Shown: piece after piece, positions 7,926-15,940 of the stretch
How the letters are laid out: each line of letters begins with the position of its first letter
Numbering within the stretch: the stretch's first letter is position 1
DNA from: Candidatus Thermochlorobacteriaceae bacterium
GTDB taxonomy: Bacteria; Bacteroidota; Chlorobiia; Chlorobiales; Thermochlorobacteraceae
Reading direction: 5' to 3'
NCBI GenBank assembly: GCA_029263855.1
Contig: JAJUFC010000022.1
Span: 1 to 35,529 of the forward strand
Length of the DNA stretch: 35,529 nt
Notes under the pieces: model-generated
Told to the model about the DNA's origin: nothing
The model's input: only the letters and a program-made list of their open reading frames with translations
Databases searched by the model: none
Made by a program: the position numbers and the translations under genes

Positions 7926-10370
7926 ATGACGCCGCGCCGCCTATTGCACTTCTTGTGCGCTTTTTTCATCGTCTCAACTTCTACACTTTTTGCCCAAGAC
8001 ACGCCAGAGCGCGACGACAACACCAAACTTCAACTCGATTTCTCCGAACCCGCCAAATACAAAGTGCTTGGCATTTCTGTCGTCGGCAATTCCAGCATTT
8101 CAGAAAAAGACATTCTCGCTCGCTTCCCAATTCAAGTCGGTCAAGAAATTACCATTCCCAGTAGCGAACTTGCCGACGCGATGAAGCGACTTTGGAAGCA
8201 AAAACTTTTCAGCGACATTCGCGTTGAGATTGACCGCAAAACATTTGAAGGCGTTTTCCTTTCTATCAAGGTCAAAGAATATCCCGTGCTCACGCAAATC
8301 ACGTTTGAAGGAAACAATGAATACGATGAGGAAGACCTGCTCAAAAAAGTCGAGCTCACACGCGGCGCGACCATCACCGACCAAATGATTTACCTCGCCC
8401 GCCAACGGCTTTTGAAATTCTATGAAGAAGAAGGCTACCTGCTTTGCGAAATTGATTACGAACTGCGCGAAACCAAAAAAGGACGTGCGACGCTCTTCTT
8501 CAAAATCAAAGAAAATGACCGCGTCATCATCGAGCGCATTAACTTCGTTGGCAACAAAGCCTTTGACAAAGGCGAACTGCTCGGCACGCTCGAAGAAACC
8601 AAACAACTCAACTTCTGGCGGCGCATTTTCTCCAAGCCGACGCTCGACCGCAAGAAATACGACGATGATAAAGACAAACTCGTTACCTTCTACCGCGAGA
8701 ACGGCTACCGCGATGCGTATTTCAAACGCGATTCAATTTATTACACCCCCGATAAACGCGGATTGCACCTGACGATTTTCCTTTACGAAGGTCCGAAATA
8801 TGTTTTGCGCAATGTGCAATGGGAAGGCAACACGCTTTATTCCAAAGCCGAGTTAGATGCCGTTTTTGGCTACAAAAAAGGCGATGTCTATAACGAGAAA
8901 AAAATCATGGAACGCCTGACCTATTCCGCCGAAGGCGGCGATGTCGGCTCGCTTTATCAAGACCGTGGCTACCTAACCTTTCGCGCCGATAAAGAAGAAA
9001 CCGTCGTTGAAGGCGACTCGATTGACCTCAAAATTTTCATCACCGAAGGCAAACAGTTTCGCATTCGCAATGTCGGCATTGCAGGCAACACGAAAACCAA
9101 AGACCGCGTCATTCGCCGCGAACTCTACACCGTTCCCGGCGACCTTTACAGCCGCGAAAATATCATTCGCTCAATCCGACAAATCGCGCAGCTCAATTAC
9201 TTCGACCAAGAAAAAATTACGCCCGACATTCAACCCAAAAGCGAAGAAGAAGTCGACATCACCTACAACGTCAGCGAAAAATCTACCGATACTTTCAACG
9301 CCTCCGCAGGATACAGCGGCGCGATTGGCTTCACAGGCGCACTGGGTCTCACGTTCAACAACTTCTCCATTCAAGACGTCACCAAGCGCGACGCCTACAC
9401 CCCGCTTCCGCACGGCGACGGACAACGGCTCGACTTCCAATGGCAGTTCGGACGATTCAACTTCCAAACGCTCTCGCTCTCCTTCACCGAGCCTTGGGCG
9501 TTCGGCACGCCGACCTCGCTCGGCTTCAGCATCTTCGATACGCGCCAAAACTTCGGACAAGAACTTCAACAAACCGGTGTCTCGGTTTCCGTCGGTCGTC
9601 GATTAACATTTCCCGACGACTATTTCCGCATTGATTACACCTTCCGCTTTCAGCGCAACCGCGTAGGCGGGGCAACGAGCGGTTTCCAGCAAGGGCTGTT
9701 CTTCGTTACCGCCGACGAATACAGCATCATTCAAACCATTTCGCGCAACAGCACCGACAATCCCATCTATCCGCGACGCGGTAGCGATTTTTCATTCGCC
9801 ACGCAACTTTCGGGCGGACCGCTTCCAGGCACGGTCGACTTTCTCAAATTCACGCTTCGCGCGGGGTGGTTCTCTCAAATTGCCGGCGACTTGGTGCTCA
9901 CCACCAACGCCGACTTCGGCTCGCTTGAACGCATTGGTAATCAAAACAGCAACATTCCCGCCATCAACTTTTTCTACATGGGCGGAAGCGGCATCTCGTT
10001 TCTGCCTACCGTCCCGTTGCGCGGCTATCCTGACCAAGGGCTTGGCGTGTTCGACCCGAACCTGCGCATCTTCACGGGCAATTTCTACTCGAAATTTCAA
10101 ACCGAACTGCGCTACCCAATTAGCCTGAACCCGCAAGCGACCGTTTATGCGTTGCTCTTTGCCGAAGCGGGCAACATTTACGCAAACGCGGGACGGGCAA
10201 ACTTTGCCGACCTCAAACGCTCGGCAGGCGTGGGCGTGCGCGTGTTCTTGCCGATTGTTGGGCTTATCGGTCTGGATTACGGCTACGGCTTCGACCCCGT
10301 GCCGTCCAATCCCGGTCGTCCGAATCAAGGGTGGAACTTTATCTTCACCTTTGGGCAGTTCGCGCGATAA
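7926..10370 (+). CDS. bamA: Outer membrane protein assembly factor BamA (Omp85)
   Basis: BamA is the central outer-membrane channel that folds and inserts beta-barrel proteins. From the ATG at 7926 the product has 814 residues and starts with a clear signal peptide (MTPRRLLHFL ... LFAQ). An in-frame GTG at 7869 would bury this signal and is rejected. Five POTRA-like repeats follow, with recurrent patterns such as ISVVGNSSISEKD, ITFEGNNEYDEEDL, INFVGNKAFDKGEL, VQWEGNTLYSKAEL and VGIAGNTKTKDRVI. The second half is the 16-strand barrel with the conserved loop-6 RGY motif in PLRGYPDQGLG. The C-terminus ends FTFGQFAR, near the usual terminal aromatic. It is probably co-transcribed with uppS. Its likely clients in this window include the outer-membrane parts of type IX secretion. 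Confidence 0.95.
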   Translation: MTPRRLLHFLCAFFIVSTSTLFAQDTPERDDNTKLQLDFSEPAKYKVLGISVVGNSSISEKDILARFPIQVGQEITIPSSELADAMKRLWKQKLFSDIRVEIDRKTFEGVFLSIKVKEYPVLTQITFEGNNEYDEEDLLKKVELTRGATITDQMIYLARQRLLKFYEEEGYLLCEIDYELRETKKGRATLFFKIKENDRVIIERINFVGNKAFDKGELLGTLEETKQLNFWRRIFSKPTLDRKKYDDDKDKLVTFYRENGYRDAYFKRDSIYYTPDKRGLHLTIFLYEGPKYVLRNVQWEGNTLYSKAELDAVFGYKKGDVYNEKKIMERLTYSAEGGDVGSLYQDRGYLTFRADKEETVVEGDSIDLKIFITEGKQFRIRNVGIAGNTKTKDRVIRRELYTVPGDLYSRENIIRSIRQIAQLNYFDQEKITPDIQPKSEEEVDITYNVSEKSTDTFNASAGYSGAIGFTGALGLTFNNFSIQDVTKRDAYTPLPHGDGQRLDFQWQFGRFNFQTLSLSFTEPWAFGTPTSLGFSIFDTRQNFGQELQQTGVSVSVGRRLTFPDDYFRIDYTFRFQRNRVGGATSGFQQGLFFVTADEYSIIQTISRNSTDNPIYPRRGSDFSFATQLSGGPLPGTVDFLKFTLRAGWFSQIAGDLVLTTNADFGSLERIGNQNSNIPAINFFYMGGSGISFLPTVPLRGYPDQGLGVFDPNLRIFTGNFYSKFQTELRYPISLNPQATVYALLFAEAGNIYANAGRANFADLKRSAGVGVRVFLPIVGLIGLDYGYGFDPVPSNPGRPNQGWNFIFTFGQFAR

Positions 10371-10388
10371 CGATTTGCGTCGTTCACA

Positions 10389-10763
10389 ATGAACTCTGAA
10401 TTTTTTGCCAAAGCGCAAGAAAACATCAACGCGGCTGAACTTTGTTTCTCGAACAATTTGCTTAACGCATCAGCCAACCGAGCCTACTACGCCGCCTATC
10501 ACGCCGCGATTTTCGCGTTGGCGTTGAATGGCTTTACCGATGAACAAAACGCGCACGAATGGGTTCAGCGGACGTTTGCGGGAGAAGCGATTCACCGCAA
10601 AAAGATTTTTCAAAACAAATTCAAATCTTACCTTCCTGAATTGATGAAAGTTCGCTTAAACGCTGATTACTCTTCTGTTGGGATTAGTCGCGTCGTGGCT
10701 GAACGGCAGTTGAAGAAAGCCAAAGAGTTTTTAGAAGAAATTGAACGGAAATGCAAGCGATGA
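10389..10763 (+). CDS. HEPN domain protein
   Basis: The 124-residue, all-helical-looking protein carries the HEPN signature ANRAYYAAYHAA. Arg31 and His38 give the R-x6-H form of the Rx4-6H motif, which in active family members is a metal-independent RNase centre. HEPN proteins are often toxins paired with a minimal nucleotidyltransferase, or parts of defence systems. Here the partner is a different small protein whose ATG overlaps this stop codon (ATGA at 10760-10763), so the two should be translationally coupled. The gene lies 18 nt after bamA and has no promoter box or ribosome site of its own. It could be a toxin, or a non-toxic RNA-binding helper; the sequence does not decide. Confidence 0.85.
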   Translation: MNSEFFAKAQENINAAELCFSNNLLNASANRAYYAAYHAAIFALALNGFTDEQNAHEWVQRTFAGEAIHRKKIFQNKFKSYLPELMKVRLNADYSSVGISRVVAERQLKKAKEFLEEIERKCKR

Positions 10764-11041
10764 AAAATCCAAAACTGATGGACTTGGCGGCTGAACTGCT
10801 TCGTCAAGTCCAAGCGAAATTTCCTGACGTCGCGTTCATACGCTATCGCGACAATCCCGAAAGCGAGAACAGCGTTTTGATAGAAGTTACCGCGCCCGCT
10901 TCCGATGAGCGCGAATTAGCCTTAATGGATTTCGTTTCAGAACTTGAAACAAACATCTTGCTGGAACACGGCTTTATGATTTTCGTTCTGCCTCAACGCA
11001 ACGGCGCAACCCTCGCGCCAACTCACGACGCGCAACAATGA
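10760..11041 (+). CDS. Small unknown partner of the HEPN protein
   Basis: This is a 93-residue protein from the ATG at 10760, which overlaps the HEPN stop by ATGA; an in-frame ATG at 10751 is less well placed. The visible pattern is an N-terminal helix (MDLAAELLRQVQAKFP), a strand pair around VLIEVTAPA, an acidic helix (SDERELALMDFVSE), and a final strand FMIFVLP. It lacks the GSxARG...SDxD signature of minimal nucleotidyltransferases, the usual HEPN partners. An alpha/beta fold, perhaps a stripped nucleotidyltransferase relative, is only a guess. Its stop overlaps the trpS start (ATGA at 11038-11041), making three coupled cistrons. An antitoxin-like role is inferred from position alone. Confidence 0.7.
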   Translation: MKNPKLMDLAAELLRQVQAKFPDVAFIRYRDNPESENSVLIEVTAPASDERELALMDFVSELETNILLEHGFMIFVLPQRNGATLAPTHDAQQ

Positions 11042-12036
11042 AACGAATTTTAAGCGGAATGCGCCCGACGGGCAAATTGCATTTAGGGCATTACGTCGGC
11101 GCGCTCGAAAATTGGGTCGCCCTTCAAAACGACGGCGACTACGAAACGTATTTTCTCATCGCCGATTACCACGCGCTCACCACGAATTTGGATTCGAGCC
11201 ACATTTATCAAAACTCCATCGAGATGGCGCTCGATTGGCTCGCGGCGGGCGTTAATCCCGAACAAAGTCCCATCTTTCGCCAATCGCAAATCAAGGAGCA
11301 TGCGGAACTCTTTTTGATTTTCTCGCTCCTCATCACGACCTCGCGGCTTGAACGAAATCCGTCGCTCAAAGAGCAAGTGCGAGATTTGGAATTAGACACG
11401 ATTTCCTACGCGCATCTCGGCTACCCCGTGTTGCAGGCGGCGGACATTTTGCTCTACAAAGGCTCGGTCGTGCCTGTCGGCGAAGACCAACTGCCGCACA
11501 TTGAAATCACCCGCGAAATCGCCCGCCGATTCAATCAAACTTACCCGAAGCCAAATGGCGAAGCGGTGTTTCCCGAACCCGAAGGCAAAATCACGAAGTT
11601 TGCGCGGCTCGTCGGGCTTGATGGCAAAGCGAAAATGTCCAAGTCGCTCGGCAACGCGATTTTGCTTTCTGACCCGCCCGACGAGGTGATGAAGAAAGTG
11701 CGCACCGCCGTTACCGACACGGCGAAAATTCGCAAGAACGACCCCGGCAATCCCGACGTCTGCACGGTGTTCAAGTATCATCAACGTTTCACGAAAACGG
11801 AGGAGACGCAGCAGATTGACGCGGATTGCCGAAGCGGCGCGTTGGGGTGCGTCGACTGCAAAAAGCGATGCGCGGCAAGCATTTCAGAATTTCTCGCGCC
11901 GATGCTTGAACGCCGCGCGCAGTTGGAACGACATTCCGACCACGTTCGCGCCATCTTGGTCGAAGGCGAATCGCGCGCCCGCGCCGTTGCTATGCAAACG
12001 ATGTCGGAAGCGCGCGAGGCGATGAAACTCGGCTGA
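11038..12036 (+). CDS. trpS: Tryptophanyl-tRNA synthetase
   Basis: This class I synthetase charges tRNA-Trp. The 332-residue protein has SGMRPTGKLHLGHYVGAL with the HIGH-type motif HLGH at residues 15-18, AADILLYKG and VGEDQ for tryptophan/AMP binding, and KMSKS at 199-203. Beyond KMSKS there are four cysteines at 242, 264, 271 and 274, spaced C-x21-C-x6-C-x2-C, with another Cys at 278. Thermotoga maritima TrpRS binds a [4Fe-4S] cluster through a C-x22-C-x6-C-x2-C pattern near the anticodon-binding part, so a cluster here is plausible. The start codon is shared as ATGA with the stop of the preceding small gene, so expression seems tied to the HEPN pair. Confidence 0.96.
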   Translation: MKRILSGMRPTGKLHLGHYVGALENWVALQNDGDYETYFLIADYHALTTNLDSSHIYQNSIEMALDWLAAGVNPEQSPIFRQSQIKEHAELFLIFSLLITTSRLERNPSLKEQVRDLELDTISYAHLGYPVLQAADILLYKGSVVPVGEDQLPHIEITREIARRFNQTYPKPNGEAVFPEPEGKITKFARLVGLDGKAKMSKSLGNAILLSDPPDEVMKKVRTAVTDTAKIRKNDPGNPDVCTVFKYHQRFTKTEETQQIDADCRSGALGCVDCKKRCAASISEFLAPMLERRAQLERHSDHVRAILVEGESRARAVAMQTMSEAREAMKLG

Positions 12037-12056
12037 AAACTTTTCGGCTTTTCCCG

Positions 12057-12064
12057 TATCTTCT
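12057..12064 (+). promoter_or_regulatory. Promoter -7-like box for the ATP-grasp gene
   Basis: TATCTTCT lies 27 nt before the ATG at 12092, in the short gap after trpS. It matches the box shared by other genes in this window at the same spacing. No -33 element is visible. Confidence 0.45.
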
Positions 12065-12091
12065 CGCAAACTGTATCAACATCTTTCCATT

Positions 12092-13279
12092 ATGCTCGAG
12101 AGCGATTTCCGACACACGTTCAACGCCTCCTTTAAGCCCGAAGTTTACGAAGCCTTCATCGCCGACCTCAAGGCGCGCGGCAGAAACGCGCTGGATTTTC
12201 GCGTGAGCGAAACGCCGTTTTTTCCGTCAAGAGAACTCACGCAGGAACTTGTCGCGGCGGCGCAGGGCATCGCCGATGAATTGCGCTCGGAGCGCATTTG
12301 GTCGCGCCTTCATCGCGCCATTCCGCTGAACCTTGCCGCGCCAAACGAAGACGCGCATCCGCAATTTCTTCAAATCGACTTTGCCGTCTGCGAAGACCAA
12401 AACGGCAACCCGCTTCCGCAACTTATCGAACTGCAAGGCTTTCCGACGGTCTTCGCCTTTCAAGCGTTGCTCGACGAAACGGCGCGCCGTCACTACGATA
12501 TTCCCGCCCCGCTTACCTCGTATTTCAGCGGGCTTTCGCGCGAGCGTTACCTTGCTATGCTCAAAGAAATTTTGCTCGGCGATTGCGCCCCCGAACAAAC
12601 GATTCTCTTGGAAATCGAACCCGAAAAGCAAAAGACGCGCATCGATTTTTACGCCACCGAAGATTACTTCGGCATCGCGCCCGTTTGCCTGACCGACGTC
12701 AAAAAGCGCGGCAAAAAACTTTTCTATCGCAAAAACGGCAAAGAAATTCCGATTGAGCGCATCTACAACCGCGTCATTTTCGACGAGTTAGACAAAAAAA
12801 ATCTCGCGTTTGAGTTTTCTTTTCAAGACGACCTCGATGTCAAGTGGCTCAATCACCCGAATTGGTTTTTGAAAATCTCGAAGTATTGCTTGCCGCTCTT
12901 TCAAAGCAAATACGCGCCGAAGGCTTACTTCCTTTCGGAGTTGGAGAAGTATCCCGACGATTTGGAGAACTACGTCGCCAAGCCGCTCTTTTCGTTTTCG
13001 GGCGGCGGCGTGATGGTCGATGTAACGAAGGAGGACTTGGACAAGATTGAAGACCGCGCCAATTACCTTTTGCAGCGCAAGGTCAATTACGCGCCTGCGA
13101 TTCAAACGCCCGAAGGCGGCACGAAGGTCGAAGTTCGAATGATGTTCTTTTGGCGCGAGGGCGATGAAAAACCAACGCTTGTGAATAATCTTGTTCGAAT
13201 GAGCCGAGGCAAACTCATCAACACGATGTTTAACAAGGTGCAGAATTGGACAGGGTCGAACATCGCCTATCACCTTTAA
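12092..13279 (+). CDS. Conserved protein, probable ATP-grasp fold
   Basis: The 395-residue protein has no signal peptide or membrane segment. I do not recognise a named enzyme. Features that suggest an ATP-grasp ligase are LIELQGFPT in the first third, YVAKPLFSFSGGGVMVDV near residue 294 (a lysine followed by a glycine-rich loop), an acidic EVRMMFFW, and NNLVRMSRGKLINTMFNK near the end, where E...R...N would bind metal-ATP. These are seen directly; the assignment rests on pattern resemblance and needs a profile search. If right, the enzyme would join a carboxylate to an amine or thiol using ATP. It sits between trpS and gltX, probably with its own promoter box, and nothing nearby points to its substrate. 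Confidence 0.7.
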   Translation: MLESDFRHTFNASFKPEVYEAFIADLKARGRNALDFRVSETPFFPSRELTQELVAAAQGIADELRSERIWSRLHRAIPLNLAAPNEDAHPQFLQIDFAVCEDQNGNPLPQLIELQGFPTVFAFQALLDETARRHYDIPAPLTSYFSGLSRERYLAMLKEILLGDCAPEQTILLEIEPEKQKTRIDFYATEDYFGIAPVCLTDVKKRGKKLFYRKNGKEIPIERIYNRVIFDELDKKNLAFEFSFQDDLDVKWLNHPNWFLKISKYCLPLFQSKYAPKAYFLSELEKYPDDLENYVAKPLFSFSGGGVMVDVTKEDLDKIEDRANYLLQRKVNYAPAIQTPEGGTKVEVRMMFFWREGDEKPTLVNNLVRMSRGKLINTMFNKVQNWTGSNIAYHL

Positions 13280-13330
13280 TGCGCGCTCATCACGTTGCAT
13301 CTGAAACGTTCGCTCACGCGCGTTGTTTGT

Positions 13331-13338
13331 TATCTTTG
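13331..13338 (+). promoter_or_regulatory. Promoter -7-like box for gltX
   Basis: TATCTTTG, a perfect TAnnTTTG match, lies 35 nt before the gltX ATG. TTCG at 13309-13312, 18 nt upstream, is a one-mismatch version of the TTTG -33 element. Confidence 0.55.
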
Positions 13339-13373
13339 TATTTCTTGTTGAATTTCAGACACATTCACTTCAA

Positions 13374-14897
13374 ATGGCAATTTCAGACATCGTCAGAACG
13401 CGCTTCGCGCCGTCGCCGACGGGCTATGTGCACGTGGGCGGACTTCGCACCGCGCTCTACAACTACCTCTTCGCCAAAAAATGCGGCGGCAAGTTCATTC
13501 TTCGCATTGAAGACACCGACCAAACGCGGCTCGTCGAAGGCGCGGCAGAAAACATCGAGAAAGTATTAGAATGGGCGGGACTCGCTCCCGACGAAAGCCC
13601 CTTGCGCGGCGGCGACTTCGGTCCCTACACGCAATCGCAACGCTTGCATCTCTACAAACGCTACTGCGAACAACTCATCGCCGAAAAAAAAGCCTACTAC
13701 TGCTTCTCCACGCCCGAAGAATTGGAGGAAGTCCGAAAACTCCAACAAAAACAAGGCTTGCAACCGAAGTATAATCGCAAGTGGCTTCCTGAATCAATGG
13801 GCGGCTCGATGCCTGAAAGCAAAATCAAAGAGGCATTGGAATCAGGCATTCCGAAAGTGGTGCGAATGAAAGTGCCTGACGGCATCACGATAAAAATTGA
13901 CGACGTCATTCGCGGCGTGGTCGAGTTCGATTCTGCCGTCGTTGATGACCAAGTCTTGCTCAAAGCCGATGGATTTCCAACCTATCACCTCGCCGTCGTC
14001 GTCGATGACCACTTGATGCAGATTACGCACGTCATTCGCGGCGAAGAGTGGCTCTCTTCAACGCCGAAGCACGTCTTGCTCTACGACTTTTTCGGGTGGG
14101 AAAAGCCCGTCTTTGCGCACGTGCCGCTTCTCTTGAACCCCGACCGCACCAAACTCTCCAAGCGTCAGGGCGACGTGGCGGTGGAAGATTACATCAAAAA
14201 AGGATTCAGCCGCGACGCGCTCCTGAACTTCGTCGCGCTCTTGGGGTGGAATCCGGGAAGCGGGAGCGAACAAGAAATTTTCACCCTCGACGAACTGCGC
14301 GAGCAGTTTTCGCTCGAGCACGTCGGCAAATCGGGCGCGATTTTCAATCTCGACAAACTTCAATGGATTGAAGAACAGCACATTCGCCGCAAAAGCGACG
14401 CGGAACTCGCCCAAGCGATTCGCCCGATTCTTGAAGAAGAATTGAAGTCGCGCAAAACCGAAATGCCGATTGAAAAAATCACGAGCGATGAGTATCTCCG
14501 CGCCGTCGCCAAAGAAATGAAAGAGCGCGCGCGTTTCATCAAAGAGTTCGTTACGTTCAGTTCCTACTTCTTCTTTGAGCCTGAGACCTACGAGGAAGAC
14601 GCGGTCAAAAAGCGTTGGAAGGACCACACCAACGCGCTACTCTCGGAGTTTGCGGCGCGGTTGGAAACGCTTTCCGACTTCACGGCGAGTGCGATTGAAG
14701 CCGAACTCAAAACCTTCTGCGAAGCGAAAGGCGTCAAGACGGCAGAAATGGTTCACCCGATTCGCCTTGCGGTTTCAGGCGCGAGTTTCGGACCGAGTTT
14801 GTTTCACTTGCTTGAAATCATCGGCAAAGAGGCGGTTTTGCGCCGCATTCATCGCGCCGTTGAACGCTTGAAGCGCGAGCCTGCCGCCACATCGTAA
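13374..14897 (+). CDS. gltX: Glutamyl-tRNA synthetase
   Basis: This class Ic synthetase charges tRNA-Glu (and tRNA-Gln where the amidotransferase route operates). The 507-residue protein shows [19 protein letters not shown] with the HIGH-type motif HVGG at residues 20-23, [12 protein letters not shown], the Rossmann-fold middle with [16 protein letters not shown], and the KMSKS-type KLSKRQG near residue 260. A helical anticodon-binding domain follows. The ATG at 13374 was chosen because it lies 35 nt after a perfect TATCTTTG box and begins the family N-terminus; a TTG at 13323 lies upstream of that box and would not be transcribed from it. The stop codon overlaps the first unit of a 15-bp tandem repeat. 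Confidence 0.96.
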   Translation: MAISDIVRTRFAPSPTGYVHVGGLRTALYNYLFAKKCGGKFILRIEDTDQTRLVEGAAENIEKVLEWAGLAPDESPLRGGDFGPYTQSQRLHLYKRYCEQLIAEKKAYYCFSTPEELEEVRKLQQKQGLQPKYNRKWLPESMGGSMPESKIKEALESGIPKVVRMKVPDGITIKIDDVIRGVVEFDSAVVDDQVLLKADGFPTYHLAVVVDDHLMQITHVIRGEEWLSSTPKHVLLYDFFGWEKPVFAHVPLLLNPDRTKLSKRQGDVAVEDYIKKGFSRDALLNFVALLGWNPGSGSEQEIFTLDELREQFSLEHVGKSGAIFNLDKLQWIEEQHIRRKSDAELAQAIRPILEEELKSRKTEMPIEKITSDEYLRAVAKEMKERARFIKEFVTFSSYFFFEPETYEEDAVKKRWKDHTNALLSEFAARLETLSDFTASAIEAELKTFCEAKGVKTAEMVHPIRLAVSGASFGPSLFHLLEIIGKEAVLRRIHRAVERLKREPAATS

Positions 14898-14940
14898 ATC
14901 CGCGCTCCGAAAATCCGCGCTCCGAAAATCCGCGCTCTAT
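14896..14940. repeat. Three-unit 15-bp tandem repeat
   Basis: The unit AAATCCGCGCTCCGA is repeated exactly at 14896-14910 and 14911-14925, and again in part from 14926 to about 14937. It begins inside the gltX stop codon. Further degenerate pieces (CCGCTAAATCCGTCC) continue to about 14960, so it seems to be part of the dispersed ATCCG-rich intergenic repeat described below. Confidence 0.85.
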
Positions 14941-15228
14941 CCGCTAAATCCGTCCAACCCGTGTTCTCTTGAAGTTCTCTCTCTTTGTCGGTGCGGGTTA
15001 GGGTGAGGTCATAGAACGCAGATAAAACGGATTGAATAGGTACTCACGGATAATTCCTTCGCACTTTTCCCTTCGCACTTTGCCGTTCAAAAAATTTTGC
15101 TTTGTTTTTCTTGATGACAACTTTATATTGCTTTAAGATTTACCCCGTTCTTTCGCCCGCAACTCCGATTCATACCTTTTATCCAAAACGAAGGCGGGCG
15201 TTTTCCACAACATAATCCGCTTACGACC
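14898..15228. other. Gene-free stretch with dispersed ATCCG-type repeats
   Basis: No credible coding frame was found. The left part carries the 15-bp tandem units, then CGGGTTAGGGTGAGG (14995-15015) and GCAGATAAAACGGATTGAA near 15020. Related wording recurs at about 15970-16060 (ACACGGATTGAACAGATGA, AATCTGCCTAATCCGCGTT). Such elements are often scattered between genes in related genomes; here this is judged by resemblance. The right part (15085-15228) is AT-rich and may hold a promoter for the short remnant that follows; TATATTGC near 15125 is only a weak match. Confidence 0.5.
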
Positions 15229-15372
15229 ATGATAACTCGCACACACACCGCCGTATCAAGTAATCGTAGGCAATACATCAATCAGAGTTGGAATGTATCG
15301 AGCGGAATTTATTTTTACCGATTGCAAGCCGGAAACTTTGTGCAAACAAAAAAGATGTTGCTCGTGAAGTAA
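15229..15372 (+). pseudogene. Remnant of a type IX sorting tail
   Basis: A 47-codon frame from an ATG at 15229 ends with SSGIYFYRLQAGNFVQTKKM and then LLVK and a stop. This is the last third of a type A sorting domain. Ahead of it are about 20 residues (including RRQYINQSWNV) that look like a decayed link, and there is no signal peptide, QNYPNPFNP block or functional domain. It is best read as the 3' end of a deleted secreted-protein gene. A strong terminator directly downstream (15386-15419) survives from the original gene. Confidence 0.75.
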
Positions 15373-15385
15373 GATGATGAACCGT

Positions 15386-15419
15386 GTGCGTCGGGAGAAA
15401 TTCTCGGCGCGCTTTTTTT
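15386..15419 (+). terminator. Rho-independent terminator after the sorting-tail remnant
   Basis: GAGA/TCTC form the inner stem around AAT; GTGCGTC (15386-15392) pairs with GGCGCGC (15406-15412) beyond a 2-nt bulge, with two G-U pairs. Seven T residues follow (15413-15419). It begins 14 nt after the remnant stop codon. Confidence 0.8.
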
Positions 15420-15490
15420 ATTTAACCTGCATCGTATACCACAAAAGTTTAATTCTCAACTTCTTAGTCAAGTATCCATAAAAGGCAATT

Positions 15491-15940
15491 ATTTTAGGTT
15501 TCGTCCGCGGCGTGGGCACGGCCACCGAAGCGCAATCCTACTCGTTCTTGGATAACTCCGCATCAGGAAAGGTTCAATACCGCTTGAAGCAGATTGACTT
15601 TGACGGACAATTTGAATACTCGCCCGTCATTGAAGTCGACGCGGGATTGCCGAAAACCTTTGAACTCTCGCAGAACTATCCGAACCCGTTCAACCCAACG
15701 ACCGTGATTCGTTATCAACTGCCTGTGGCAAGCAATGTATCGCTCAAAGTCTATGATGTGTTGGGCAAGGAAGTGATGACGCTCGTGAATGGACGGCAGG
15801 AAGCGGGGCAATACAACGCGATGCTAAATGCGAGCGGTCTTTCAAGTGGAATTTACTTCTATCGCTTGCAAGCGAGCGCGACGAATGGAGCGTCAGGGCA
15901 AAACTTCGTCTCTACGAAGAAGATGTTGCTCGTCAAATAG
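15491..15940 (+). pseudogene. 5'-truncated type IX secreted protein gene
   Basis: From about 15491 the frame reads LGFVRGVGTATEAQSYSFLD and continues through a fibronectin-like end and a complete sorting domain (LSQNYPNPFNPTTVIRY ... KKMLLVK). It is collinear with the gene at 34.7-35.5 kb (LGFVRGAGTTTEAQSYSFLD), but its similarity stops abruptly just upstream of LGFVRG. The sequence before that point is AT-rich and non-coding, and no signal peptide can be placed. A GTG at 15512 could start a 142-residue peptide, but the homology begins before it. I call it a truncated copy. It is followed by the same flanking repeats and the same terminator as its paralogue. Confidence 0.8.

Noticed and set aside
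10751-11041. Partner of the HEPN protein as a minimal nucleotidyltransferase (MntA-type antitoxin)
   Set aside because: The GSxARG and SDxD motifs of that family are absent; only a vague alpha/beta pattern remains.
14896-14940. Possible short CRISPR array
   Set aside because: The units are contiguous 15-bp repeats with no spacers, and no cas gene is present.
15512-15940. Complete 142-residue secreted protein starting at GTG 15512
   Set aside because: Similarity to the 34.7-kb gene begins upstream of this GTG and no signal peptide is present, so it is a truncated copy.
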